A stretch of DNA of 49,486 nucleotides from Zygnema circumcarinatum (lineage: Eukaryota; Streptophyta; Zygnematophyceae; Zygnematales; Zygnemataceae): assembly GCA_037447605.1 (NCBI GenBank), contig CM074818.1:1547461-1596946 (forward strand), given 5' to 3'. The position numbers and the translations under genes were made by a program. Shown in pieces: positions 20,567-31,051 of the stretch (position 1 is its first letter; each line of letters begins with the position of its first letter). The notes beneath the pieces were generated by a model. The model did no database searches. It saw nothing but the letters and a program-made list of their open reading frames with translations, and was not told the origin of the DNA.

Positions 20567-23500
20567 AGACATTGGAGGGTCTTGCCACATGACTAACCTT
20601 GACTTGCTTCTCGACAAAAACTTGATTTTTTTTCCGCGGTGTTGGGCCAGTCTCTCCTGGAAATTCCTCAATTCCTTGTCTGGAGGATACTGCCCCTCCA
20701 TAGTCTCCCATTCGCTTATCAACAACAACTGCTTCGAGCTTCCCTCCATTAGGGACCGGCCGTTCGGCAGAAGATGTAGCACGATATTTGCTCCCATTAG
20801 ACGTCCAAGAAATCCCATTTGAGCCTCCCTCCAAAGTGGAATTTCGAGAGAGGTCCGGAGAACTGCGTGCTCCTACAACTGCTCCTCTCTCTGAATGCTG
20901 CTGAGAAGTAAAGGAATTTGTTTGAGAGCGAGGAGGGCGAGGAGCAGCATCATCAGAGTTTGCTCGACGATGAGAGGGAATCACTGCTCCATTAACTACC
21001 GGCTGCATGAATCTCGGGGTTTGTGTTTGTGACAAAGTAGCTCCCTTGTCTCCACTTGTCTCCAAAGCTCTCACTTCGTTTGCACTTGCACTCCTTTCCA
21101 TGCTCCCGTCCTGCTCTCCTACCACTCCCCACCAATCACTTAGTGGGAACTTTCACTTGGCGAGGAAAAGGGGACTCTTTCTAGTAAGCATTGTGCAGCT
21201 TCTGACTTGTATCGAGTGAGAGATAGCAGACTCAAGGCAATGACTTAGAACACACGACATGAATGCAGGGGCAGAAAGAGAGAGGAGGGAGCCCACGTGA
21301 GTACTACTGCGAGTGAGTTCGGGTGTGACTGCCTTCTCCACTGAAGGCCTAATTATCTCCGGACTGCCATTCAGCTCCGCATCTCCAATGGTCCTTTCCA
21401 CCACTGTTGAGACATCCTCCGGGACATAGCTGCAGGTCTCAAAAACCCCATCATAATTTCTTTTCAGAGGTTCTATGTGAGCGGTTATATGACCTTTCTC
21501 GACACAGGAGCTGAGATTGGTGCACTCTTAACAGCCTTCTTGGAGAGAAAAATGCAGAATAATAGGGCAGGGATACATTAACAAACGAGGAAGGAATGCA
21601 GACCATACCTAATGCGCCCACTTGATCTCACAAGAGAAGATCGTATTGCCCGTCGGCTGTTACGAATCCATGGATGCCGAAGGAGAGAAGCTGCATCCGG
21701 CCTCTGCTTTGCATCCTGTATTGAGAAGAAGGGGCAGCTTCAGAAGATATTGGGAGAGGTCGCACTCTAACACCGCTAAACAGGAAAATGCAGCTAAAAG
21801 TAAAATAATACAACATCGCTGTCAGTTGAGAAGAAATTACTTTATGAAAACATTGAAGAAGGAAGTCGGTGAGGTCAGTTGAAAGGTCGTCTGGGAGAGG
21901 AGGGGTGCCATTCTGCGTAGACAAACGAATCGTTATTACTGCGTTCACAGTTCTAGAACAAGCGAGTAGAACGCAAAACTGAAAGAGACAAAGGCAACGT
22001 GATATGCTGCTGGTCAATATGATTTACGATGGCAATAGTGTATGTATGTCTGTCATGCACACTCGACGAGTGAGTGGTTCAGCCTTTCGCCACCTGCACT
22101 ATACGGAAGAGGGCAGACATGGGCTGCAGGTTGAAGTAGGGGGGGACACAGGTAAGCAGCTCAATGACTGTGCATCCAACACTCCATATGTCAGATGCCG
22201 CACTCACGCCCGACATCAATATAACCTGTGATAAATTCAACACATTCCGAATGTAAGATGGAAGTTCATCCTCACAGATGGGTGTGTCTGATTAAGTCAT
22301 CGCAAGCTTTGAAGAAAAAAGATACAATCAACGTGCCCTCCCCCCACCCCCCACCCCCCTTTCCTTCAACACCTCCCCGCAAATGCGAGAGGGCAATAAA
22401 CATGACCACCTGCATCACATGGAGGCCCAAGATTCCAGTAACCCAAAGCAGCATACTTCGAGTGCAGAACTAATAGAAAACGAAACAATCATCGCCACAA
22501 AGCCACCAATACAATTGACCCAGCTAACTAAGATACTACCACCCAGCTGCGGGAATAGCATAAAGATAAGATAGGCCCCATGCTCTTGAACATTGATTCT
22601 TGAACACATAGTTTAAGTGCCACAAGTGTGACTTCGCCTGCTTGCAAAGGATGAGGCAAAATGTACCTCAGGGGCCATCCAATAAGGTGTTCCCACAACA
22701 TCAGGCGCATTCTCATCTGCTTCCGTCAGCTTCGTAGCTACTCCAAAGTCGGCCAGCTTCACTAGTCCCTGATGCACAGGAAGCCATGGAGGAAACAGAA
22801 GCAAAGATTTAACTTTGTTTCACTCAGTTGCCTAACCATCGTGTGCCAATCGCAGGGCAAAACGAGTGTCATGGAGAACTATCTATAATGTGTGTTCGAG
22901 AAGATTAACAACGTATTTGTTATATGACATAAGTGTAGCACGCGAGGCTTACAGGCGTATAACCTAAAACTACGTGCATGAACAGGATACGCAATACAGA
23001 TCAATGGAATCCGCCAAAGATCCACAAATTGTCTATTTTGCATACAATAGATGTGGTTGAAAGCAAGACGTGCATTACAACCTTACTTCGACATAGCGGC
23101 TTGGAATGAAAGTACTTAAGCGTCTGTACAAGGTGATATGACTAGTGAATGATGGATGAGGGCAAGGGTGAAGCCATTGCAGCACTTCTATGGCTCCGTA
23201 AAATGCTACCAGAAACAAGCTACAAATGATGTTACGTAAAACAGAAGCTTGTTCCAATCAATTGTACCATCTGACGAAATGGTGACGAATACTGCACATT
23301 CTCAACTTTGAAACTGCTTCCCAAGCCGTGTTACAATTCTGGACTATTCTTATAGTGCTAATATGAAAGTCTGGAGAAATCAGAAGAACTGTTCGGAAGT
23401 CAACATCCCCACTCTAACCTATATTGCAGCTACAACTCGGTTCCCAATCCTTCCCGCGTGATCAAACTAACTCAGAACTCATGCATCATAAATGACTTAT

Positions 23501-24695
23501 TATTGTTCGAGAGGTGAAATATTAGTACGTAAATGCCTTTCATATGCCGCATTGTAGTACTCAATAAGCACCAACTCGTTTAGAGAGTTATTTGGTCGAT
23601 ATTGTAGATGCTCTTCAGGCCCTCCTTGGACGGGCCCCTCTGAAGGTGTATGAAGCTTGTTTTTCAAAGCAAGGGATGGCAGAACACCCACTATCTTACA
23701 AACCCACCTCTTTAGTTGTCAAGATATTCGCCCCCTTGATGTCACGATGAATGACTCCCTGCTCGTGAAGATACACAAGGCCCTCCAGAACCTGAGCCGA
23801 CCCCAGTGATGTAACTGCTTCAGCTCCTTCGCCAAATGCATGCGTAGCTTACTACAATTCAGCCTTCTTGACGGTTTCCATCCTGCATTATATGCTAAAA
23901 TCTTTACGTAAAGTAGCAGAAGCAATGTGTATCGGGCCAAACAGATGCTCAAGTTAAAAATATATCACATTTGCTGTGGTCAACAAACTTGTGAGCTTAC
24001 ATACACATAGATCCGACACTCATGGACTACTCTACCTGTGTGATGTAAATAGCCACCAAAGATTCTGGGAAGGCTCCAAACTTGGTCGGTTTAATGATAC
24101 TCGCAAGTGAACCGTTTTCGACAAACCTGAGCACTCGCTCGCCCATGCGCAAAACATGGAAAAGTTTATACTCATAACAATATAAAGAAGAAAACGGCAC
24201 AGCAGTACCTGGCGTTTCACCAAATGTAAGTTGCCTTTTTGAGTTTCACTCAATTCACAACATTTAGTAAGTCTTGCAAGAGGAGGGTCTTGCACTTTTG
24301 TCATTAGCGGTAGAGGGAGGACATGGGTAGGCAGTTGGTCTCGTGGAAATAAGAGTACTCACTCGAGAAAGATGTAGAGATGAGACTTTGTTTTGTATGA
24401 GCCCAAATATTTGACAATGTTTTTGTGGTTGAGGTTCTGCACGCCGATTGATTACACAAGATGAAGGAGCTTCACATGCAAATGGTAAAGGACAGTGCCC
24501 AGCTCCAAAGGCGAAATTGCGGAGGGCCTGACACTATTTAAATATGTGCGCTTTGCAGTAATCTGACGTTCCACATTGAAATTCAAAGCATAGAGAGAGA
24601 CAAGGAGAGAGGGAAGGGGAGAGGGGGAGAGGCAGATTCTAGTGCACGCGCGGGAGGATGCCCTTCTTCAAGTTTGGGGGGGAGGGGGGGAATAC

Positions 24696-24735
<40 letters not shown>

Positions 24736-25395
24736 CGAGGGAGGGGTGGGGGCAGGGGAAAGCGATGCACAATCCTGCAGAATACTGAGGACAGCCCAAA
24801 AACAAGGCATTTGGGACGGCGAGCTTGCCTTGAGAAGGTCAATCTCGGACTGCACACAACAAGAGCAGGAGGCGACAAGTTAGGGCAACGCGCTCCACAA
24901 CTACTCAACAACTCGCGCTTCTCCTTAAAGACATGCACCAGGCAATGCTGGAGCAGCAAAAAGAAGGATGTTTCATAAGACAGCTGTCACATTTGATCAG
25001 CCAGGCTACATTCCCTGCGGTCAGTCTAATTTTTATACCTCAGTGCATTGGTAGAGCTCTAAGAAGCCATACCATGATGTTGCTGAGGTCCCCCGGCGAG
25101 ATGTTCTCCAGCGACACCTGCTTGATTGCCACAAAGTCGCCATTTTGCAAGTCGACTCCCTTATACACGCGTCCATGGGCTCCCTTCCCGAGCTCTTCTC
25201 CTAAAAGCTGCACCAGCAACGCATATCCGACACCGTCTCTCAAATGCGAGCCTTACATCCCTCAACTCTCGCCCCTTCCATGCAAGCCATGCCCACAATC
25301 AAGGAATGCCGGGCGGTGTACGCGCAGACACTCACATATTTGTCATTCAATGTCTTCGATTTCTGGAAGTGCGAGGCTGCGACCTGGCGAGACAT
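13988..25395 (-). CDS. MAP3KE: MAP3K-epsilon protein kinase, 23 coding exons
   Basis: Plant MAP3K-epsilon (CDC7/SepH-like) kinases act in cytokinesis, pollen viability and plasma-membrane integrity. They join an N-terminal STE-type kinase domain to C-terminal armadillo-like repeats. Here exon 1 (25395-25336) encodes [20 protein letters not shown], and the last exon ends [11 protein letters not shown] then TGA at 13988. Predicted length is about 1265 residues; Arabidopsis members are near 1370. The shortfall lies in the poorly conserved middle. All exon phases match except around exon 11-12, where acceptors at 21113 and 21118 compete. One conserved block normally just before the exon 14 sequence was not found, so a small exon between 18947 and 19892 may be missing. 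Introns carry long GA/CT tracts and a 10-N gap. The kinase is probably complete and functional. Confidence 0.95.
14190..15010. repeat. CT-rich minisatellite in the last intron of MAP3K-epsilon
   Basis: About 30 imperfect units of CTCTCTCCCTCCCTTCAGCT type with occasional CTCACTCTTT inserts. In the kinase transcript it is purine-rich (AGCTGAAGGGAGGGAGAG). Confidence 0.9.
15905..16058. repeat. (CCCTC)n tract with assembly gap
   Basis: CCCTCCCTCC-type repeats in intron 20 of MAP3K-epsilon. The run of ten Ns at 16021-16030 marks sequence that could not be assembled, so the true tract length is unknown. Confidence 0.9.
19893..21510 (-). CDS. MAP3KE: MAP3K-epsilon exons 11-13: variable linker
   Basis: Exon 11 is 21297-21510, exon 12 about 20598-21113 and exon 13 19893-20156. 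The sequence is low in conservation and rich in Ser, Gly and Asn ([20 protein letters not shown]), as expected of the disordered linker in this family. Exon 13 follows a TTGGCAG acceptor and keeps phase 0 on both sides. The intron between exons 12 and 13 holds a ~300-bp GA tract. Confidence 0.75.
20255..20572. repeat. GA-rich tract in MAP3K-epsilon intron 12
   Basis: GGGGAGGGAGGG units grade into a pure (GA)n run at 20519-20565. It lies wholly within the intron between exons 12 and 13. Confidence 0.92.
21609..25395 (-). CDS. MAP3KE: MAP3K-epsilon exons 1-10: kinase domain
   Basis: Exons: 25336-25395, 25073-25207, 24829-24849, 24363-24436, 24036-24126, 23708-23791, 22667-22768, 22094-22225, 21841-21912, 21609-21715. 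Visible motifs are the glycine loop [11 protein letters not shown] (residues 27-37), catalytic lysine VAIK (K49), [10 protein letters not shown] (D144), DFGVATK (D162) and GTPYWMAPE (ends at residue 189), followed by [20 protein letters not shown] and RQ-type closing sequence [15 protein letters not shown]. All catalytic residues are present. Exon 3 is only 21 bp and its intron starts with GC instead of GT. Four exons (2, 6, 7 and 8) begin and end in phase 0. Confidence 0.95.
24590..24745. repeat. GA-rich tract in MAP3K-epsilon intron 3
   Basis: AGAGAGAG and GGGGAGAGGG runs between exons 3 and 4. It is a pyrimidine tract in the transcript. Confidence 0.88.
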
Positions 25396-25441
25396 GTCAC
25401 TGTAACCCTAATTCTAACCTAACCCTAATTCTAACCCTAAA
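25396..25441 (-). promoter_or_regulatory. Telomere-like TTAGGG leader upstream of MAP3K-epsilon ATG
   Basis: On the gene strand this is a run of TTAGGGTTAGAATTAGGG-type units ending a few bases before the start codon. Telo-box motifs (AAACCCTAA) are a known plant promoter element; this run is longer than a single box. Whether it is transcribed leader or promoter cannot be told here. Confidence 0.55.
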
Positions 25442-25916
25442 AAGAAGCCCTCATTGCAGGCCGAGCAGTGTGCAGGCCCCCTCCTGCAACTGCAGGCCAC
25501 TCCTGCTGACCCTTCCAAGGCAAAAGCAAAAAAGAGACTCCCTCGGCGGACGCTGCGGACGCTGGTACCTTGCTGGTCCCGCAACGGGACGCGCCCCCTC
25601 ATGAATGCGACCAACCCTGCCGTCGTATTTCCCATAGGGCAGTGGATCTCCACGCTGGCAGTGGATTCTTAGGATCAACGTGGGTAGATTTCTCCGCTCA
25701 TTGGCTGGACGGCGCCATGCCGTCGGTTCCACTGGTCGGTGGATCCTGGATTCTGCCCTGCCGGCAGGCGGTTGGGCCTCGCGGCGGTTTGCCGGCAGGC
25801 GGGACAAGCACTCGAACGAGGGAGGGAGGGGCGGAGGAAAGTCTTCAAACCTTCAAATTTCATTACCGTACCGTAATATTTTGTTCGTACTGTACTTTAT
25901 GCTTTCAAACGTTGTT

Positions 25917-26186
25917 GGTCCTTTGGGACCAGTTCTTCGTGGTTTCCCATGTTGACTTTGTCCATGTTGTACATTTGATGGCCTCGCCATCGTGAGACCA
26001 ATGCCGCTTCCCACTTCTCAATGTTGTTTTTGGGAGGGCGAAAACGTGTGCGTTGCATGGCTTAAGCCTGCTTTACCTTCTTGAAGAGTAAGAGATGTGG
26101 CATTGATCTCACGATGGTGAGGCCATCAAATGTACATGGACAACATCAGCATCGGGAGCCACGAGGAACTGGTCGCTAAGGAGGAC
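25917..26186. mobile_element. Long-TIR MITE, copy 1
   Basis: The left arm (25917-26000) and inverted right arm (26098-26186) share GACCAGTTC, CTTCGTGG, TTTGTCCATG, TACATTTGATGG and ATCGTGAGACCAATGCC. The arms are ~85 bp with a ~100-bp spacer. No coding potential. Confidence 0.78.
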
Positions 26187-26733
26187 AAAAGGAGAAAGCT
26201 AGAGCGGAAAGCTACGCCTCAGATCAACAACGCAGGAACGTTCGTGATACTCCACTTTGAGATTGAGCAGGTTCTTGCCTCCTCCATCGCCTCGGCCGCC
26301 TCCAAAGGCACCCTAAATGCTCGGCCTACGATAGCCAATGCTGACCAATGCTGACGGTTCAAGTTGTTGGTTGGTTAGTCGGTTAGTTAGTTGGTTTGTT
26401 TGTAGATTCCCTTCGGGCTTGGTTGTCATTTTGAAGTCATTAGTTAGGAGTGATCCCTCCTACAAGGAGGCACAGGGCGAGGAACCGTCTGCATGTACTG
26501 TAGTCGATTTACTGACTACTTTCAAGCAGAGTTTAACTGTTATCTGATCATTACCAATACCGTCCATATAAACATTCGAAAGTTTACATTTTTATTCCTC
26601 TGCTACTTCATAGTTTCGCACATACAAACAATGTCCCACCATTCACCGTAAGAAAGAATGACCGTACGTACATCGCATTTCTTGCCCTGCATTGTGCCAC
26701 CTGTTCCACTAAAGCATCCGAGAAGGTCAGCCT
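26187..26733. other. Intergenic stretch, nothing firm
   Basis: A (GTTA/GGTT)n patch lies at 26366-26402. A short open frame at 26130-26354 starts inside the MITE arm and matches nothing recognised. Confidence 0.4.
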
Positions 26734-26883
26734 CTACACAGCGGCGGCTTTCTGAGCACTTCGCAAGGCGTCCATTGCCTTCGCCGGTTGGTTTCCATGG
26801 AGCAAACTGGTGCCGTCAAATCGACGATAAAGGCCTCGGAACGCATCGTCTTGACATGCAGACCGGAGTAGCTGGAGATCGAT
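26734..26883 (-). CDS. Candidate 3'-terminal exon, gene unassigned
   Basis: After a good acceptor (TTTTCCCGTTCGCAG) there are exactly 49 codons in phase 0 and a TAG stop, starting IDLQLLRSACQDDAF. It fits in phase behind another candidate exon at about 27550-27628 that ends GDIGVQ|GTGAGC. These could be the true end of the radical SAM gene, reached from a GTCAGT donor near 27854, or part of an unseen gene. No family was recognised. Confidence 0.35.
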   Translation of the reverse strand: MDLQLLRSACQDDAFRGLYRRFDGTSLLHGNQPAKAMDALRSAQKAAAV

Positions 26884-26934
26884 CTGCGAACGGGAAAACA
26901 AAGACAGATACTCTCACATAAGGGCGCTCACTTC

Positions 26935-27400
26935 CTCAATACTTTCTCTCTCCCTCTCTCCTCTTTCCTTTTCTCCGTTCTCTTCACTCCTCTACTCTCT
27001 CCCGTCTCACTCTTTCCCACCTCGTTCTCTCCCCTTACTCTTCCCCTCTCTTCCCTCCCCATCTTCACTCCCCCACTCCTCTCTCTCTCTCCTCTTTCTC
27101 GAGCATGTGGTTTAATCCGATACAACGCGTAGAGGGGAGAGAGAGAGAGAGAGGATGAGGGGACAAAGAGAGGGGACGGGAAAGGGGAGAGAAAGTGACG
27201 GGCAAGAGAGAGAGTGCAGTGCATGCACTGCACTGCACTGCATTGCTCTACTATCCCCCACTCTGCTCTGCTCTCCTACGCCCTCCCCCCCTTCCCTTCT
27301 CCCCTCCTCTTCTCTACCTCCTCTCCCTCTCTTTTTGCCCTCTCTCTCTCTCTGGCGCTTTTTTTCTCTCTCTCTCTCTCTCTCCCTCCCTTCTCTTCCT
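26935..27400. repeat. CT and GA tracts, opposed
   Basis: A CT-rich tract (26935-27105) faces a GA-rich tract (27130-27215), which is followed by another CT-rich tract (27250-27400). The opposed parts can pair as an imperfect hairpin. A (TGCAC)n patch sits at 27215-27243. Confidence 0.85.
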
Positions 27401-27724
27401 CTTTTCAGCTTTGAGAAAGTCGTCCGCTTTCGTATAGTAGTCTACAGATACTCTCAAACAACAGGGATAGTTAGGAACCTCGGGAACCGATGGTGCCCGA
27501 AGGCGAAGATCACATCGGTGCACGTGAAGCGCTGTCATGGCTCTCCCGCTCACCTGAACTCCAATGTCCCCATGGATTGTATTGAACTTGCTTAATTGTT
27601 CAACCAAGCACCAATCATACCTACCAGGCTACATAAGCCATACACATTGTTAAGTTGAAACGATTCTTCTGATATGCATAATTTGGTGTATGTAGACCCT
27701 ATCGCACTCATCCATATCACCTGC

Positions 27725-30700
27725 TTACTTCAAAAACTGCGACCCCATGTTCAACCCATTCCGCTTGCAGAGTTTGCTACTGTCCGAATTCCGTAAATAC
27801 AGCAGTACCATACATCTTACATTTGGCATTTCAAGAGTGGAGTTCTTTAAACTGACCGAGGAGAGCATCTGCAGAAAAGCCTCTGGGCGGAGGGTGCCCT
27901 CCATGCAGTCCTGCACGCCCGTGAAGCGCAGCGCCACCACGTCCTCCTCCGGACGGGGGCGGCTCCCCGCCACGGCTGCCGGCCAGGGGCCGCGGTGGAC
28001 AGAGGCTTCTAGAAGCCTCTTTCGCAAATCCACCTTCTGCTAAGCGTTATGTGTGTGTGAGGGAGGGAGAGGGAGGGAGGGAGNNNNNNNNNNGAGGGAG
28101 GGAGGGAGAGGGGGAGAGGGGGAGGGAGGGAGGGAGGGAGGGAGGGAGGGACGGACGGACGAAGGGAGAGAGGGATACCACTCGTTCTACAGGCGGCAAA
28201 ACAATTAGGGCAGGCGAGAATTTGGAGCGGGGGTTGTCGAGCAAACGAATAGGAAGCATTATGAACAATGGAAATGATGAGACAGAATGAAAGTGTGTAA
28301 GAAACAGAGAGGTACGCGCTACATGGGTTGACGTGCCTTTTCCTTCTTTTTGTTGTGGCTGCTCATGAGGGCCTCAAACGCGGTAAGATGGAGAACATCT
28401 TGGACCCAGTTCTCAGCCTCTTCAGCCGAGACCCTCTCGCCCTCCACTCTCACTGCCACAAGATACTCCGCTGCATAAAGCAGCTGCACCAACGTACAGA
28501 CAAGGAATAGCGAAGCCTATCTGTCAAGGTGACATCTTGCAGTTTCGACTCCAGCTTCACGAATAGAGACCCAAATTTCTACAGCATCTACAGCAGGCAG
28601 AACGTGACGTTTCAGATGATAGGACGGAGGAGGAGAGGGAATGAGGGAGGGGGAGGAGGGGGGGGGGGGCGACGTCTAGCGGGAGATGGAAGGGAAGAGG
28701 CGTAGAGGGAAAGTTTGCATTCCAAACCTTAGAAAGTGATTCAGTCATTCGACCATCGGCTCGTCGAAGGCGAACGTTCTCCAGCTTCTCAATGGAGATT
28801 TCAGAAGGAAGCTGCGGAGTTCAACACCGCCAAACATGGTTGTGAGCGACAACAAGTAGTAGATGATAATAGCACGCCCTTCACAGGTAGCAGAGATGAC
28901 ATGTAGAGCCCCTCTAAATGTTTCTTCTGCGTTAGAGCGTTTGTAAAGTTTAAGGTAGTTTAGGGCATGGAAAGGTCAAAAAAGTGCAACACCTGCTCAG
29001 CCAGGCGGCTGCGAAAGGAGGGCAATGAGATGGGCAGAGTGAGGTCGATGTCCACCAACTGCATTCATTTCAGGAGAAACGCAGAGAAAGCATATGATTC
29101 GATAAAAAATGAGAGGTACGTTAACTGCAAGTGAATACCCTCTCGAGTTTTAAACAGCCGGAAAACAATACATACAAATGGAACGTGGACATAGCTTTCT
29201 CGCTTAAAGCCCACTCCAATTGAGGCCCTTATTCATCTTGTTTAGACTTTTTTGTTTAAAAAAGTCAATTGCTACCTCACACGAGCTGGTGTAGCCGAGA
29301 GGTAGAGGTTGAGCGCTTGAAATTCGCGGTAGCGAGTGGAAGCTGTAGAGCGGTATTCCCACAGATGCCACAAGTACAGGGCGATCCAAATCAAGGCATT
29401 TTTGGTGGCTCAAAGGGACTAAGAAAAAGAAGAAGAAGAAGACGAAGACGAATCAAGAATCTCAGGAGTATCGTTTCATTCACTCTCCCCCCACCCCCCC
29501 TCCCTCCTCTCCTCTTGTTTCTATCTTTTCCCCATTCCCCCTTTTGTTTGGTCCGGCTTCCTACCCCTGATCGTAGCTCACAGGGAGAGCTGCCCGTCGA
29601 AGCGCTCTGTCTATAAGCCTCATCATGTCCAGGTGGCCAATCAGAGCCATGCTCCCCTCCTTGCTGTACTGAACCCTCACACGCTGAAATGTCCGCCCTC
29701 CCATGTCTTCTGATACCCTCGTCACCAGACTGACCGAGCATGTATAGATAAATATATGTAAGGTATATATATCGTATAGAATCCTACAATCCAAGGACTT
29801 TCCTGTAATGTAAGGGCCTGCCCTGAACAAAGGCCAGAACTATGCGTGCACGCATGCCCGCTTCTTAAACATAATGAAGAGAAAAGGAAAATGAATTTGA
29901 AAAGGGACAAATACCGACTTTGGAAGGCAGCTGCACTATGCATTTGTGCTAAACAGAGAGAAAAAAGGGAGTTGTTTACCTGTGCCCGATAGGAGTTTGG
30001 CTTAAAGTCGCCCTCAAACTTGGGCACTTCCGGGATATCCGCTACCACTGACTCCATGCATGCCCCACAGTTCTGGTTTGAGAGATGAGTGTGCAGTTTC
30101 CTTGTGCACACACAGGAATTACGCATACCAAGACAATTCGTAAATCAGCGGCTTAATAAGTCGTAGAGTATATACATAAACAAGATAGCACAGTTGGGAC
30201 TTCCTTTCCGTACTCTTAACTGAAATGATTTGCTCCAGATATTTTTCCCAATGAGTACATCACCTCCAAGACAAAACTCGACAGTCAATCGACTTCTCAT
30301 CGCATCGACCTCTCCCTTCCCCTCTCTCTCTCTCTCTCTCTCCCTCTCCCCCACCTTCTATATAACATACCATTGTCTCCAAAGTCGTCCCCACAGACTC
30401 CGCACTTGGAGCACACTCCACTGTGGGAGCAGTCAGAAACTGTGGCGGCTTCCAGGGCCCGCTGAAGGTCAGCCTTTAGCCACCACTTGGCCACCCCGGT
30501 CTGCAGATGCACACACACGGATATAGTTGAAAGGTTCCCAAGTAGGGAGTAGTAGATTACGGCACTCTAAAAAGATTAAAGTCTGTGCCAGTTCATGCTT
30601 TTGCAGGCCCACCACACCGCATAACAATGCACAACAGTCAACCATCGAAAATTGATAACCGATCAGGCGTTTATATTATCAAAATGCATGTAAATCTTCC

Positions 30701-31051
30701 GAGCTTTTTGTTAAATGACCCCCCAATAATTTACACGGCTCTGCAAGTCACGCTTATATGAGGATTATCAGGTTCCAAGCCTGACCACCACCCCCAACCT
30801 CCTTTATGTTACTCCTTCATGTACAATTATGTGGTGGATTTTTTTTGGGGGGTAGCGGGAAGGATGACAGAAGAGAGAGGGAGAGCGGAGAGAGTGAGAG
30901 AGTATACGTCAATGATATCCCATGGAAGAGGGGAATCGAGGCGCGGATCCGCCAAGTCTCCGCGATCAAGCCGGCCTTTCCCTCCCTCTCCTTGCCCGCG
31001 ATACCTCCCATCTCCAAGTGCCTCCATCACATTCCACTCGCCATCTTCTAT
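27725..31051 (-). CDS. Radical SAM gene exons 22-31: Cys-rich linker and DUF2344 domain
   Basis: Exons: about 30908-31051, 30399-30500 (or to 30371), 29980-30072, 29565-29683, 29276-29342, 28993-29058, 28728-28811, about 28534-28578, 28337-28483, about 27725-28036. Blocks are SPLPWDIID, TGVAKWWLKADLQRAL, CSKCG then NCGACMES, VRVQYSKEGS, HLDMMRLIDRALRRA, LPRISSAQPLPLGY, LVDIDLTLPISLPSF, YLVAVRVEGERVS and FTGVQDCMEGTLRPE. Choosing the GTCTGT donor at 30393-30398 keeps phase 0 into the next exon; the GTATGT at 30365-30370 does not. The intron before exon 30 would be only ~50 bp, and the intron after it would need a GC donor, so those edges are doubtful. Confidence 0.75.
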
